Origin: Sutterella sp. AM11-39
GTDB taxonomy: Bacteria; Pseudomonadota; Gammaproteobacteria; Burkholderiales; Burkholderiaceae_F
Length of the DNA stretch: 64,000 nucleotides
Direction: 5' to 3'
Assembly: GCF_003472385.1 (NCBI RefSeq)
Contig: NZ_QRLV01000002.1
Coordinates: forward strand, 1 to 64,000
Shown here: piece after piece, positions 9,001-17,401 of the stretch
Position numbering within the stretch: position 1 is the first letter of the stretch
Layout: each line of letters begins with the position of its first letter
Notes under the pieces: model-generated
Databases searched by the model: none
Told to the model about the DNA's origin: nothing
The model's input: only the letters and a program-made list of their open reading frames with translations
Translations under genes and position numbers: made by a program

Positions 9001-10286
9001 CGCGCATACAGCGGCAATATTTCCACCAGTCCGGGGCGATTACGGGCACGAAGCACTTCGGCGGCTTCACGGATTTCGCGCTCTCCGGGCAAAAACACCA
9101 GAATGTCGCCGCGCCCGGCGATCTGCAGCTCATCACAAGCATCGGCCACGGCGTCCATCAGCGTCTTGTCGTCGGCCTCATCGGTATCGTCCACCGGACG
9201 CCAGCGAATCTGCACGGGATAGGTGCGCCCCGAGATCGTAAACACCGGTGCCGGTTTGCCGTTGATTTCAAAGTGCTTGGCAAAGCGTTCCGCATCAATT
9301 GTTGCCGAGGTGATGATGACCTTGAGATCCTTTCGCTTGGCAAGTACCCTCTTAAGGTAGCCCAAAAGAAAATCAATGTTGATGGATCGCTCGTGCGCTT
9401 CGTCGATGATGATCGTGTCGTAGCGCTTTAACAGAGGATCGGTCTGCGTTTCGGCCAGCAAAATGCCGTCGGTCATCAGTTTGATGGCCGCTCCCGGCAT
9501 CGTCTTGTCGGTAAAGCGAACCTTGTATCCCACGATTTCGCCGACTTCGCTTTCAAGTTCAGCCGCAATGCGTTTGGCAATGGAACTCGCGGCAATGCGA
9601 CGCGGCTGTGTGTGTCCGATCAAGCCTTTGGTTCCTCGTCCTGCCAAAAGACAGATTTTGGGCAACTGCGTCGTCTTGCCCGAACCGGTCTCGCCGCAAA
9701 CGACGATGACCGGATTTTCCCGAATGGCTTTGACAAGTTCTTCTCCGTGCTCGCTCACAGGCAGACCGGGAGCAAGCGTCACGGGTTTCGTAATCGGATT
9801 GGGCGGCACAAAAGGTGAACGCCGCGTCTGGGCAACGGGCATCAATTCGCGGCGAGAGGATTCGTTCGCAGAGTCCGGCTGCACCGTTTTGAGTAGGCGC
9901 CTCTCCGATTTCATCCGCATCGGCTGTGCTTTAGATTGGTCCTTGACCTGCTGCGCTTTGCTGCTCGCACATTTCGATTCGTGTTTTCGCTCGATCAATT
10001 GTTTTTCCGGCATCTTCACAGCCTGCGGCTCACGACGCACGGCATGTGTGCGCTGCGCCGGCTTGGTTTCCGGCTTGGCAGCCGGCTTCTCGGACTCGGG
10101 TTCTTTACGGTTCTGCTGGCGTGTACTTTCTTCAAAAGCCTTCTTTACCGACGCGTCCGCGTATCGCAAGGCTGCTGCCGTAAGCTTTTTGCTGCCTGAG
10201 GAAGTGGGCACCCAAGCCTTAGTTTGAATCTGTCCTTTTTCAACAAGGCTTTTGAGTGCACCGAATGGATTGTCGTTTTGACTCAT
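6042..10286 (-). CDS. hrpA: ATP-dependent RNA helicase HrpA (DEAH box)
   Basis: This is a large DExH RNA helicase; in E. coli HrpA resolves stalled or collided ribosomes on mRNA. The 1414-residue protein carries Walker A GETGSGKTTQ near 197, the DEAHERS box near 295, SAT (TSATIDAERF), the conserved motif ATNVAETSITVPGIRYVVDTG and motif VI QRAGRCGR. These are followed by the HA2, OB-fold and long C-terminal HrpA-specific regions. It is about 100 residues longer than the E. coli protein because of a basic, low-complexity N-terminal extension (roughly residues 45-165, rich in K, R, E and Q). It is divergent from argA and transcribed alone. Confidence 0.95.
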   Translation of the reverse strand: MSQNDNPFGALKSLVEKGQIQTKAWVPTSSGSKKLTAAALRYADASVKKAFEESTRQQNRKEPESEKPAAKPETKPAQRTHAVRREPQAVKMPEKQLIERKHESKCASSKAQQVKDQSKAQPMRMKSERRLLKTVQPDSANESSRRELMPVAQTRRSPFVPPNPITKPVTLAPGLPVSEHGEELVKAIRENPVIVVCGETGSGKTTQLPKICLLAGRGTKGLIGHTQPRRIAASSIAKRIAAELESEVGEIVGYKVRFTDKTMPGAAIKLMTDGILLAETQTDPLLKRYDTIIIDEAHERSINIDFLLGYLKRVLAKRKDLKVIITSATIDAERFAKHFEINGKPAPVFTISGRTYPVQIRWRPVDDTDEADDKTLMDAVADACDELQIAGRGDILVFLPGEREIREAAEVLRARNRPGLVEILPLYARLSAQEQERVFKSGGVRRIVLATNVAETSITVPGIRYVVDTGLARIKRYSYRNKVEQLLVEPVSKASANQRAGRCGRVADGICIRLYDENDWARRPDYTDPEIVRSNLAAVILRMKALKLGDVRDFDFVQPPPPKAIADGYAILSELHALEKNGELTDVGRMLSRLPVDPKLSRMLLEASRRGALKEALVVVSGLAVQDPRERPLPAQQQADQAHKRFADESSDFLSYINIWNWFETERANKTSNRELTEKLHRNFISPRRMREWRDVWRQLKELTEEIGWKTSEEPADYEALHASLLTGLLGNLGMRDLSADLRAAPYLGARGIRFWVWPGSALAKKAGKWLMASELVETSRLFARCVADIEPEWIERAAGHLIKKSWSEPHWEKTRAEVVALERGTLYGLPVYTDRRVQFAPHDPVVARDIFIRQALVEGLYETRAPFFAHNKRLVREIEEIENKTRRPDVLVDDETIYAFYDKILDASVVGGSTFEKWRRVAEKENPKVLFMKRDDLMRHDASGVTVQWYPKTYRAAGIEMALTYHFEPGSPRDGVTLAVPIFALNQIDAVRCEWLVPGMLKEKVRALVKSLPQRYRRHCVPIDKYADGFFERTGGVQVQSKTLVDALIADIREQTGTTCERTDFKLEMLQPHLFMNFKVLDEHGRQIGMGRNLAELRAEFGTQAQETFRNVAQADASVSADLTDNITNWTFGELPELMEIRRRGLTLIGHPALVDKGDSCALDVFDDLQDARKAHRAGLRRLFQLQLREQVRYLERNLNGLQRVQMQCAVIAPIAKRFESFEELRSDLTAAAVETAAMQGDWPVNELQFQQKKDEARSRLTLIGGEYLRLMETVAAELTGLNKRLQAARAFPEAVKDIESQLQGLFVPHFLLNMPFERLKHYPRYVKAINVRLERLRNDPVRDAGHTAEIQKLAVPLAREMAARKGSVDERLENFRWMIEELRVSLFAQELRTPMPVSVKRLAKQWEALRRL

Positions 10287-10509
10287 GTAGTTTGATTTTG
10301 ACAGACCGCTTGAGGTCTCGTTTTTGCAATTGTTTTAGTGTGCAGACGAAGTCTACCGAAACGCCGATTCGCCTTACACCTCAACTTTAGATGCTCTTGT
10401 TTTTTTGTTAAACGTAAAACTTCGCTCAGCACTCTAAGTCTTTAGAATTTGGCAACCTAATTTCACCAATATGCTTTTTGGTTTTCACAAAAAGCGTTCG
10501 GAAACTGCC

Positions 10510-11862
10510 ATGTCCGAAAAATACGAAACGATAGTCCCAAGCGAACCGGATGCCGGAGAGCGGCTGCAATGGGTTTCCTGGCTGCGAAGTGCAGCTCCTT
10601 ATGTCCATCTGCATCACGGACGAACTTTTGTCATCAGTTTTGCCGGGGAAGTCGTTGCCGACAGGACGCTCCTCAATCATCTCGTGATGGACGTGAGCCT
10701 CATTGCCAGCATGGGAATGCGCGTTGTGCTCGTGCACGGTTCCCGCCCGCAGATTGAAGAGCTCATGAGTCTTCGCAAACTCGAAGGACAGTTTTATAAG
10801 GGTGTGCGCATCACCGGTCCTCAGGAACTTGAGTGCGTCAAGGAAGCGTGCGGCGAAACGCGCTTTGATATCGAAGCGGCCTTCTCTCAAGGTCTTCCCA
10901 ATACTCCGATGCAGCACTCTCGAATCAAGGTGGTTTCGGGGAACTTTGTCACGGCTCGCCCCATGGGCATCATTGACGGGGTGGATTATCTGCACACAGG
11001 CGTTGTCCGCAAAGTGGATGCTGAGAGCATTCAGGATCTGCTCTCGCGCGGAAACATCGTTCTTGTAAGTCCGACGGGTTTTTCGCCCACAGGGGAAGCC
11101 TTCAATCTCACCACGGAAGACGTTGCTACGGCGATTGCCGTTGCAATACACGCCGACAAACTCATTTTGTCGGTCGGTGTCGACGGTGTGCGCATTCAAG
11201 GTGAAAAACAACAGGACCTCACGGCCCAGCAAGCGCAGGCCCTGATTCAGAGCAAACAAGTCGACGACGAAGACGTCTACAACCTCGGCTATGCTCTGCG
11301 GGCCATCAAGGGCGGCGTTGACCGCGTTCACATTGTGCCTTACGCCATGGACGGCGGCATTCTCACGGAACTCTTCACTCACGACGGCGTCGGCACCATG
11401 ATTTCCACGGAAAACATGGAGTCGCTTCGCGAAGCCACCATTGACGACGTGGCAGCCATTGTCAAGCTGCTCGAGCCGTTTGAAGCCGAAGGCATTTTGG
11501 TAAAGCGCCCTCGCGAGAAAATCGAACGCGAAATCAGTCACTTCACGGTTCTCGAACACGACGGAATCATCTACGGCTCCGCCGCACTGTATCCTTACCC
11601 CGAAGCTGAAATCGGAGAGATGGCCGCCGTGGCCGTGCACCCGGACTATCAAGGGGCCGGAGACGGAGATCGATTACTGCGCCGTATCGAACAACGCGCT
11701 CGAGAAACCGGCCTCAAGCGCATTTTCGTACTCACCACGCGAACGGCGCATTGGTTCATTAAGCGAGGCTTTGAAGAGGCCACCGTAGAAAATCTTCCGA
11801 TTGAAAAGCAACGGATGTATAACTGGCACCGCCGTTCTAAGATTTTTATAAAAACGCTTTAA
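10510..11862 (+). CDS. argA: N-acetylglutamate synthase
   Basis: ArgA acetylates glutamate with acetyl-CoA, the committed step of arginine synthesis, and is usually inhibited by arginine. The product has an amino-acid-kinase domain (HGRTFVISFAGE, VHGSRPQIEEL, KVVSGNFVTARP, SPTGFSPTGEAFNL) and a C-terminal GNAT acetyltransferase domain (GEMAAVAVHPDYQGAG, then FVLTTRTAHWFIKRGFEE). The start at 10510 has a weak GGAA upstream and gives 450 residues, near the 443 of E. coli. A 13-residue longer form from an ATG at 10471 lacks any ribosome-binding site. yggX follows after 20 nt with a good AAGGAG site, so the two probably share a transcript. Confidence 0.93.
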   Translation: MSEKYETIVPSEPDAGERLQWVSWLRSAAPYVHLHHGRTFVISFAGEVVADRTLLNHLVMDVSLIASMGMRVVLVHGSRPQIEELMSLRKLEGQFYKGVRITGPQELECVKEACGETRFDIEAAFSQGLPNTPMQHSRIKVVSGNFVTARPMGIIDGVDYLHTGVVRKVDAESIQDLLSRGNIVLVSPTGFSPTGEAFNLTTEDVATAIAVAIHADKLILSVGVDGVRIQGEKQQDLTAQQAQALIQSKQVDDEDVYNLGYALRAIKGGVDRVHIVPYAMDGGILTELFTHDGVGTMISTENMESLREATIDDVAAIVKLLEPFEAEGILVKRPREKIEREISHFTVLEHDGIIYGSAALYPYPEAEIGEMAAVAVHPDYQGAGDGDRLLRRIEQRARETGLKRIFVLTTRTAHWFIKRGFEEATVENLPIEKQRMYNWHRRSKIFIKTL

Positions 11863-11882
11863 CAAAGAAGGAGCAAACGACT

Positions 11883-12152
11883 ATGGCACGTACCGTGCAT
11901 TGCGCAAAACTCAAAAAGGACCTCCCCGGCCTTGCCTATCCTCCCGTTCCTGGCGAACTCGGCAAGCGCATCTGGGCAAACATCAGCAAAGAAGCGTGGG
12001 ACGAATGGGTAAAGCTTCAGACGATGATGATCAATGAATACGGTCTGAACTGCGCCGATCCCAATGTAAGAAAGCACCTTCTGAGCCAGTGCGAAAACTA
12101 TCTTTTCGGCGACGGCGTGGATCCGATTCCCAACCACGTCCCTGTGGAATAA
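11883..12152 (+). CDS. yggX: YggX-family probable Fe(2+)-trafficking protein
   Basis: The 89-residue protein matches the small YggX family in length and in the start MARTVHCAKLKKDLPGL and the NEYGLN...RKHLL...NYLFG pattern. Family members protect Fe-S proteins from oxidants and have been linked to iron handling; they keep a single N-terminal cysteine (Cys7 here). An AAGGAG site lies just upstream, and a strong terminator follows. Confidence 0.93.
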   Translation: MARTVHCAKLKKDLPGLAYPPVPGELGKRIWANISKEAWDEWVKLQTMMINEYGLNCADPNVRKHLLSQCENYLFGDGVDPIPNHVPVE

Positions 12153-12164
12153 GCAAGACTCCGG

Positions 12165-12203
12165 CAAAAAGAGCGCCAGCCTGCACGGCGGCGCTCTTTT
12201 TTG
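12165..12203 (+). terminator. Terminator after yggX
   Basis: Stem GAGCGCC/GGCGCTC (12171-12177 and 12190-12196) is flanked by A5 and followed by T6. It sits between convergent yggX and rpiA and could act in both directions. Confidence 0.85.
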
Positions 12204-12226
12204 CGTTCCGATTCGGATTGTTTCGA

Positions 12227-12889
12227 TTAACGCGCCTTTTCGATCGTCTTGACGCCTTCGGACGTACCGAGCAGCAAAACGTCTGCACCGCGCGCAGCAA
12301 AAAGTCCCACGGTCACGACACCGGGCAAAGCGTTGATGGTTTGTTCCATCGCCTTGGGATTCTCAATCATGAACTGTCGGCAATCGAGAATACGGCAGCC
12401 GTTGTCGGTCGTGAAGTCACGTTCCACAGGATCGGCGCCGAGCTTACGAAGCGAACGGGCGACACTTGACACCGCCATCGGAATCACTTCCACAGGCAGC
12501 GGGAACTTACCGAGCATCTTGACGAGCTTGGATTCGTCGGCAATGCACACGAACATCTTGGCAACCGAGGCCACGATCTTTTCACGCGTGAGCGCTCCGC
12601 CGCCGCCCTTGATCATTTCGAAGTCATCGTTGATTTCATCGGCACCGTCCACATAAACGCCGATTTCCTCGACTTCGGAAAGGTCGATGACCTTGAAACC
12701 CAGTTCAAGGAGTTTCTTGGTGGAGCGCTCGGAGCTCGAAACACATGCGCTCGGGCGAATGTCGCTTTGCGCAAGCGCGTCGATGAAGCAGTCGACCGTC
12801 GAGCCGGTGCCGACACCGAGCACGTCGCCGTCCTTGACATAGTTGAGAGCCGCCTTGCCGACCAGGCGCTTGAGTTCGTTCTGATCCAT
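12227..12889 (-). CDS. rpiA: Ribose-5-phosphate isomerase A
   Basis: RpiA interconverts ribose-5-phosphate and ribulose-5-phosphate in the pentose phosphate pathway. The 220-residue product shows the family's substrate-loop motif GVGTGSTV (about 26-33), the catalytic motif DGADEI (about 83-88), the [11 protein letters not shown] loop (about 95-105) and a C-terminal [18 protein letters not shown]. Length matches the E. coli enzyme (219). It is divergent from the histidine kinase gene and transcribed alone. Confidence 0.95.
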   Translation of the reverse strand: MDQNELKRLVGKAALNYVKDGDVLGVGTGSTVDCFIDALAQSDIRPSACVSSSERSTKKLLELGFKVIDLSEVEEIGVYVDGADEINDDFEMIKGGGGALTREKIVASVAKMFVCIADESKLVKMLGKFPLPVEVIPMAVSSVARSLRKLGADPVERDFTTDNGCRILDCRQFMIENPKAMEQTINALPGVVTVGLFAARGADVLLLGTSEGVKTIEKAR

Positions 12890-13024
12890 TTGAAATTCTC
12901 TTTAGATGCTATGGGTGTGGATGCCGCCATTTTACCGTCCTCGAGCCTAGGTCTTTTACAATGGGAGCCTGCGGCAGCCGAAAGCAACCGGCACGTCCAA
13001 TTTGTTGACAGCTTTTCTTCGTCC

Positions 13025-15400
13025 ATGCTCAAGACCAGCAAAATCAAAGTCGACGACAAACTGCTTGAACTCATCAGCGCCGATAGTCTGCGCGTCAATC
13101 GCTTCGGCCTGTATGTGACGGTCGCGGCCATCGTCTTCATTCTGATCTTGTGCACGACGAGTCTTTGGTTTATCGACGACGAAAGCCGCAAGCTTGAAGC
13201 TTCCGCCCAGACTGCGGTCAACCAGTCGATCGCACGTCAGTTTGAAGAACGCACGCTCGCGCTTGCTCACAGCCTGGATGCACCCGCCAAACGCTTCTAT
13301 CAAACAGAAGACTGCGAAGTGTTTGCCGTTGTCTTTGCGCTGCATCCGGCTCTCCGGGAAGTGGTCCTCGCACAACCCGACGGTTCCGTTCGTGCCGCCT
13401 GCCGAGGTCACCTCTACTCCGAAATGACGCCGCGCGCCGTAGGCACCAGCATTGCCGATCAGCGCGCCACTCAGGACGCCATTGCCTTCTCAATCATGAG
13501 CGAGCATCCGGTCTTCTCCGAACCGTACGTTCGACAGCACCGCATGACGACCTATGCTGACCTGGTGATTCCGATTTCAACCGGAGAAAGCGTCATCGCT
13601 TCGCTCTCGCTTACCCGTCTGCTGAGGGATCTCGTCGGCGAAGCCAATCTGCACACCGCTTACCGACTGGACATTCTGGTCGACGGCAGCAGTTTCCCGC
13701 CGAGCCTCTATGCGCCGATTCCCGAAGGCAGTGTCTCGGTCGAAACGCAGCTCTCGCCTTTACCCTACAACGTCTCCTTTATCACCACCAATACAGCGCC
13801 CAAAACCTTACTGGTGGATTCGACTCCCGCCAAAACCATCATCGTTCTCGCACTCGGACTCCTGTTTACACTCACGCTGCTCTTGCGCTATCAGATCCGT
13901 CAGATGCGCTCGGAAACGGAACTTCGCGCCCGAGTGGCCATTCAAAAAACTTTCAATGACTCGATTACGGATGGCCTGCTTGTTGTAGGGCTCACCTCGC
14001 GCGTGCTCTTTTCCAACACGGCCTTTGACAAGCTATTCGGCTACAAGGAAGAAAGTCCCGTGGGACTGTCGGTACGCGAAGCCATCGGCATATCGGTGGA
14101 TGTAGTCGATCCGCAGCGCTTTCACGAGGGCAAAGTCGTTGAACTCGAATATACGGCTCGCCGCCGAGACGGCACCGAATTCGACTGCCATATTTCAGTG
14201 ACGCCATTAAAACCCATTCAGGGCAGGACCAAATCCATGGGGTGGCTTGTTGCGGTAAGAGACGTTACCGAACAGCGCCGCGCTCGTCTGGCTTTAGCCA
14301 CCGAGCACGAACGCACCGTGATGATGATCGAATCCATGAATGCAGCCGTAAGCGTCGTTCATCTGGAAGAAAACAACAACGAACTGTTGTACGCCAACGC
14401 GCTCTACTGCAAATACTGGGGGCAGAGTGTCGAAGGACACGTGCGCATCCGAGATCTCTTCAATCAGGCTTCCGCCGTCGGCCATACGGCCGAAATTCAT
14501 GACAAGAAAAACGGTCGTTGGCTGTCGGTGACACGCAGCGTGCTGCCCTGGCCGGGCAAAGGCGCTTCGGAAATGCTCGCCGTCACGGATATCACCGACC
14601 GAAAGGAAGTCGAAAACCTGATGCAGGTACAGGCCAAGGCCGCCGAAAGCGCGTCTCACCTCATCACCATGGGCGAAATGGCAAGTTCTCTCGCCCACGA
14701 ACTCAACCAGCCTTTGGCTGCGGTGCAGAACTACGCCTCCGCGACACTGACCATGATGCAAAAGGGCCGCACGAGCGAAGACCGCGTTGCCGAGGCGCTT
14801 ACCAAGATCATCAACCAAACGCAGCGCGCCGCCTACATCATCCGCCGCATCCGAAGCTTTGCCAAAGCCAAAGGGGGTGAAGCCAACATCACGACCGTAA
14901 CGGTCGACAAAATCGTTGCGGCCACCATGGAACTTGCCTTGATTCAGGCCAAGCGCTTCGGCATGAAAATCAAGGTTTGCGTCCTGTGTCCCGGTCACGA
15001 ACTTGTGTGCGACGCCGTGATGATCGAGCAGGTTTTGCTCAATCTTCTCAAAAACGCGATGGAGGCCAGCCAGGAGACGGATTCCGAGACAGTGGAATTC
15101 ACGGTGACGGCGACCGACACGCAAACCATCTTCGAAGTGGCCGATCACGGCTGCGGCATGCCGGTCGAACCCGATAAAGTCTTTACGCCATTTTTCACGA
15201 CCAAGGTGACCGGCATGGGTATCGGTCTCAACATCTGCCGATCCGTAGTGGAAAGTCATCGCGGAAGAATAGTCATCTCTGAAAACGCGGGCGGCGGTAC
15301 AATCTTCAGAGTGCTTTTGCCGAATTCCACCTTCGCCCCTGCCGAGACTGCGCAACAGAGCGGAGATTCAGGTACGGCAACCGATTCCAATTCGCAATAG
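13025..15400 (+). CDS. PAS-domain sensor histidine kinase (FixL/DctB/TtrS-like)
   Basis: Two transmembrane segments (about residues 23-47 and 271-290) bracket a periplasmic sensor region of some 220 residues. Two PAS domains follow (about 307-430 and 433-530), then a HisKA domain with the phospho-acceptor in SSLAHELNQPLAAVQNY (His about 558), and a C-terminal ATPase domain with NLLKNAMEA and DHGCGMPVE. It pairs with the FixJ-like regulator 59 nt downstream. The start at 13025 (791 residues) puts the first helix near the N-terminus; upstream in-frame codons overlap rpiA, and no clear ribosome-binding site decides the start. The signal sensed is unknown. Confidence 0.88.
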   Translation: MLKTSKIKVDDKLLELISADSLRVNRFGLYVTVAAIVFILILCTTSLWFIDDESRKLEASAQTAVNQSIARQFEERTLALAHSLDAPAKRFYQTEDCEVFAVVFALHPALREVVLAQPDGSVRAACRGHLYSEMTPRAVGTSIADQRATQDAIAFSIMSEHPVFSEPYVRQHRMTTYADLVIPISTGESVIASLSLTRLLRDLVGEANLHTAYRLDILVDGSSFPPSLYAPIPEGSVSVETQLSPLPYNVSFITTNTAPKTLLVDSTPAKTIIVLALGLLFTLTLLLRYQIRQMRSETELRARVAIQKTFNDSITDGLLVVGLTSRVLFSNTAFDKLFGYKEESPVGLSVREAIGISVDVVDPQRFHEGKVVELEYTARRRDGTEFDCHISVTPLKPIQGRTKSMGWLVAVRDVTEQRRARLALATEHERTVMMIESMNAAVSVVHLEENNNELLYANALYCKYWGQSVEGHVRIRDLFNQASAVGHTAEIHDKKNGRWLSVTRSVLPWPGKGASEMLAVTDITDRKEVENLMQVQAKAAESASHLITMGEMASSLAHELNQPLAAVQNYASATLTMMQKGRTSEDRVAEALTKIINQTQRAAYIIRRIRSFAKAKGGEANITTVTVDKIVAATMELALIQAKRFGMKIKVCVLCPGHELVCDAVMIEQVLLNLLKNAMEASQETDSETVEFTVTATDTQTIFEVADHGCGMPVEPDKVFTPFFTTKVTGMGIGLNICRSVVESHRGRIVISENAGGGTIFRVLLPNSTFAPAETAQQSGDSGTATDSNSQ

Positions 15401-15406
15401 CATATG

Positions 15407-15428
15407 ACTGCAGCTATTGTTGCAGTCC
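15407..15428. repeat. Inverted repeat between kinase and regulator genes
   Basis: GACTGCA/TGCAGTC arms surround an eight-base loop in the 59-nt gap between the two genes. It has no T-run, so it is more likely an mRNA-processing or stabilising hairpin than a terminator. Confidence 0.4.
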
Positions 15429-15459
15429 CCGACATCAGAAACAGAAGTAAAAGAAGCAT

Positions 15460-16116
15460 ATGGCCTACTCCCCCTATCAATCCGATGCCGTCAAAACCCT
15501 GGGAACCGTTTACGTCGTTGATGACGATGAGGCGGTACGAGACTCCATCCGTTGGTTGTTGGAAGCAAGCGACTATCGCGTCGAACTCTACGACAGCGGC
15601 GAGAGCTTCATCGCAAAGTACGATCCGCGCGAAATCGCCGTGTTGCTGCTTGACGTCCGCATGAGCGGCATGAGCGGCCTGGAAGTGCAGGAACACCTCC
15701 TGGCACGTCGAGCCGATATTCCGATTATCTTCATCACCGGTCACGGCGACGTTCCGATGGCTGTCAACGCGCTCAAAAAGGGTGCCGTGGATTTCATCGA
15801 AAAGCCCTTTGATCCGGCCGCATTAAAGCAGCTCGTCGAACGCATGCTCAAGGAGGCGCATGATCGCCGTCGTGCTACCGAGCAGAAGAACCTCAACACG
15901 GCATTGCTGCGCAAGCTCACCACACGCGAACAGCAAGTGCTTGAGCGCATCACCGCCGGTCGACTCAATAAACAGATCGCCGATGACCTCGGCATCTCGA
16001 TCAAGACCGTGGAAGCACACCGCGCTTCGATCATGGACAAGACCAATTCCGGCACCGTGGCCGACCTGATGCGCGTGGTGCTCGGTGCACAGACGGAAAC
16101 CAGACAGGACTACTGA
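15460..16116 (+). CDS. FixJ-like response regulator with LuxR-type DNA-binding domain
   Basis: The 218-residue protein has a receiver domain (acidic pocket DDDEA near 16, phospho-acceptor Asp in LLLDVRMSGMSG near 65, FITGHGD near 90, conserved Lys in EKPFDP near 112). A GerE/LuxR helix-turn-helix follows (LTTREQQVLERITAGRLNKQIADDL then SIKTVEAHRA, about 149-195). This is the FixJ/TtrR layout and fits its position directly after the PAS kinase. Its target genes are not apparent; the pair is followed by a terminator and no catabolic operon is adjacent. Confidence 0.92.
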   Translation: MAYSPYQSDAVKTLGTVYVVDDDEAVRDSIRWLLEASDYRVELYDSGESFIAKYDPREIAVLLLDVRMSGMSGLEVQEHLLARRADIPIIFITGHGDVPMAVNALKKGAVDFIEKPFDPAALKQLVERMLKEAHDRRRATEQKNLNTALLRKLTTREQQVLERITAGRLNKQIADDLGISIKTVEAHRASIMDKTNSGTVADLMRVVLGAQTETRQDY

Positions 16117-16142
16117 TTTCCAGCGTAATCGACAACACAAGC

Positions 16143-16176
16143 AAACGGCGCAGCTCCAAACGGTTGCGCCGTTTTT
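16143..16176 (+). terminator. Terminator after the two-component genes
   Basis: Stem AACGGCGCA/TGCGCCGTT (16144-16152, 16165-16173) runs into a T5 tail. A further inverted repeat CGCCTGCAA/TTGCAGGCG lies at 16257-16291 before the next gene. Confidence 0.85.
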
Positions 16177-16363
16177 GCGTCTCTCCGACAAACTCGAAAT
16201 CCTCCTTCGGATTGCTAAAATGAAGCTCACTTACGAAACGCGCTTCAGAAACTGACTGCGCCTGCAACCCACGGTTTTCACCGCTTGCAGGCGTTTGTTT
16301 ATCCATCTGTGAAGCGCTGATTTTTTTCGAGAAACACACGGAAGTCTGCGAGCGCAACACACA

Positions 16364-17401
16364 ATGGCACAGGTCTACTTTTTAGTCCCCGGATTGATTC
16401 CCGGACCCGCAGCAAAAGACATAATTTCCGGCGCAACAATCGATCGCCTGCGCAAAACCATAGGCCGCTTGTCGGACGACCCCGTCCTGCAGCCGCTCGG
16501 ATCCTCCGTCTTTGCCAAAAGCGTGCACCTGTCCTGGATGTGGTCGGTTTTGACACGTCGCGCCCTTCCCTTTACCTCCGCGCCTTATGCCTGGGCCGTC
16601 CAAAACGGTCCGATGCTCTCGGGCGACATCTGGTCCCTGACGCTTAGCAACCGACGCAAGGACGGTTCACTTGCCCCGGCAAATCTGTCTCACGACGACA
16701 TGGAGGCCGCCTGTGCGGCGCTAACGCCTGTGTTGCTTGACATGGGCTTTGTGCTGCAACGTTGGGATCCGCACCTGTATCTGACCCGCAAGAAAAAGCT
16801 CGTGGCTGCCGCCGCTCCTTTTGACGTGGTTCAAACGCAAGACGCCAATCCCGAAACTTGGATTGAAGGGGCGGAAAAAAGCGAGTTGATCAAACTGCTT
16901 GGTGCCTGTGAAACGGCGCTTGCCGCCGTGGGCAGTCCCGCTGAGACGGTGTGGCTTTGCGGCGGAGGCGGCGCGTTTGACTACGTCTATCCGCCCACCA
17001 AGATCCGCTCGGTGCTCACCGACAACGAAGCTGTCAAAGGCTGGGCGTTAGCCGCAGGCATCCTTTTGCAGCGCATCGGCCATGTTACGGGAGCCGAATC
17101 GTGGCTCGAAGACGCTCCGCAGGGCGAATGTATCGCGCTCATCGAAAACCTTTACGAACCTTGGCTCAAGCAAGATTGGCAAACCTGGGAAGCGCGCATT
17201 CCCGAAGTCTGCGAACGCATTGATGTGCTGAGTGCCGCCTCCAAAAAGAAGGGATGCGACGCCGCGCTCATCGTTGGTACGGGCGACGGCTTTACCGTAT
17301 CGTGTCCCAAGCGTCTTTCGTCTGCTCGCTCGCTTTTGGCGCGCCTTACCGGTTCGGACATGAATCCCGCTTCGATCCTCTTTCTGGAGAATGCTTCGTG
17401 A
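16364..17401 (+). CDS. Conserved hypothetical protein, COG4255-like, translationally coupled to recJ
   Basis: This 345-residue protein is not of known function. It resembles the uncharacterised phosphoglycerate-mutase-like family (COG4255) found next to recJ in betaproteobacteria. The start MAQVYFLVPGLIPGP, the motif NGPMLSGDIWSLTLSNRR and the glycine-rich VWLCGGGGAFDY near 203 are the recognisable parts. No catalytic metal site of true mutases is evident. Its stop codon overlaps the GTG start of recJ (GTGA), so the two are translated together. Whether it helps RecJ cannot be told from sequence. Confidence 0.7.
   Translation: MAQVYFLVPGLIPGPAAKDIISGATIDRLRKTIGRLSDDPVLQPLGSSVFAKSVHLSWMWSVLTRRALPFTSAPYAWAVQNGPMLSGDIWSLTLSNRRKDGSLAPANLSHDDMEAACAALTPVLLDMGFVLQRWDPHLYLTRKKKLVAAAAPFDVVQTQDANPETWIEGAEKSELIKLLGACETALAAVGSPAETVWLCGGGGAFDYVYPPTKIRSVLTDNEAVKGWALAAGILLQRIGHVTGAESWLEDAPQGECIALIENLYEPWLKQDWQTWEARIPEVCERIDVLSAASKKKGCDAALIVGTGDGFTVSCPKRLSSARSLLARLTGSDMNPASILFLENAS

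Noticed and set aside
15407..15428. Terminator separating the kinase and the response regulator
   Set aside because: The hairpin has no T-run and the genes form a functional pair, so termination is unlikely.
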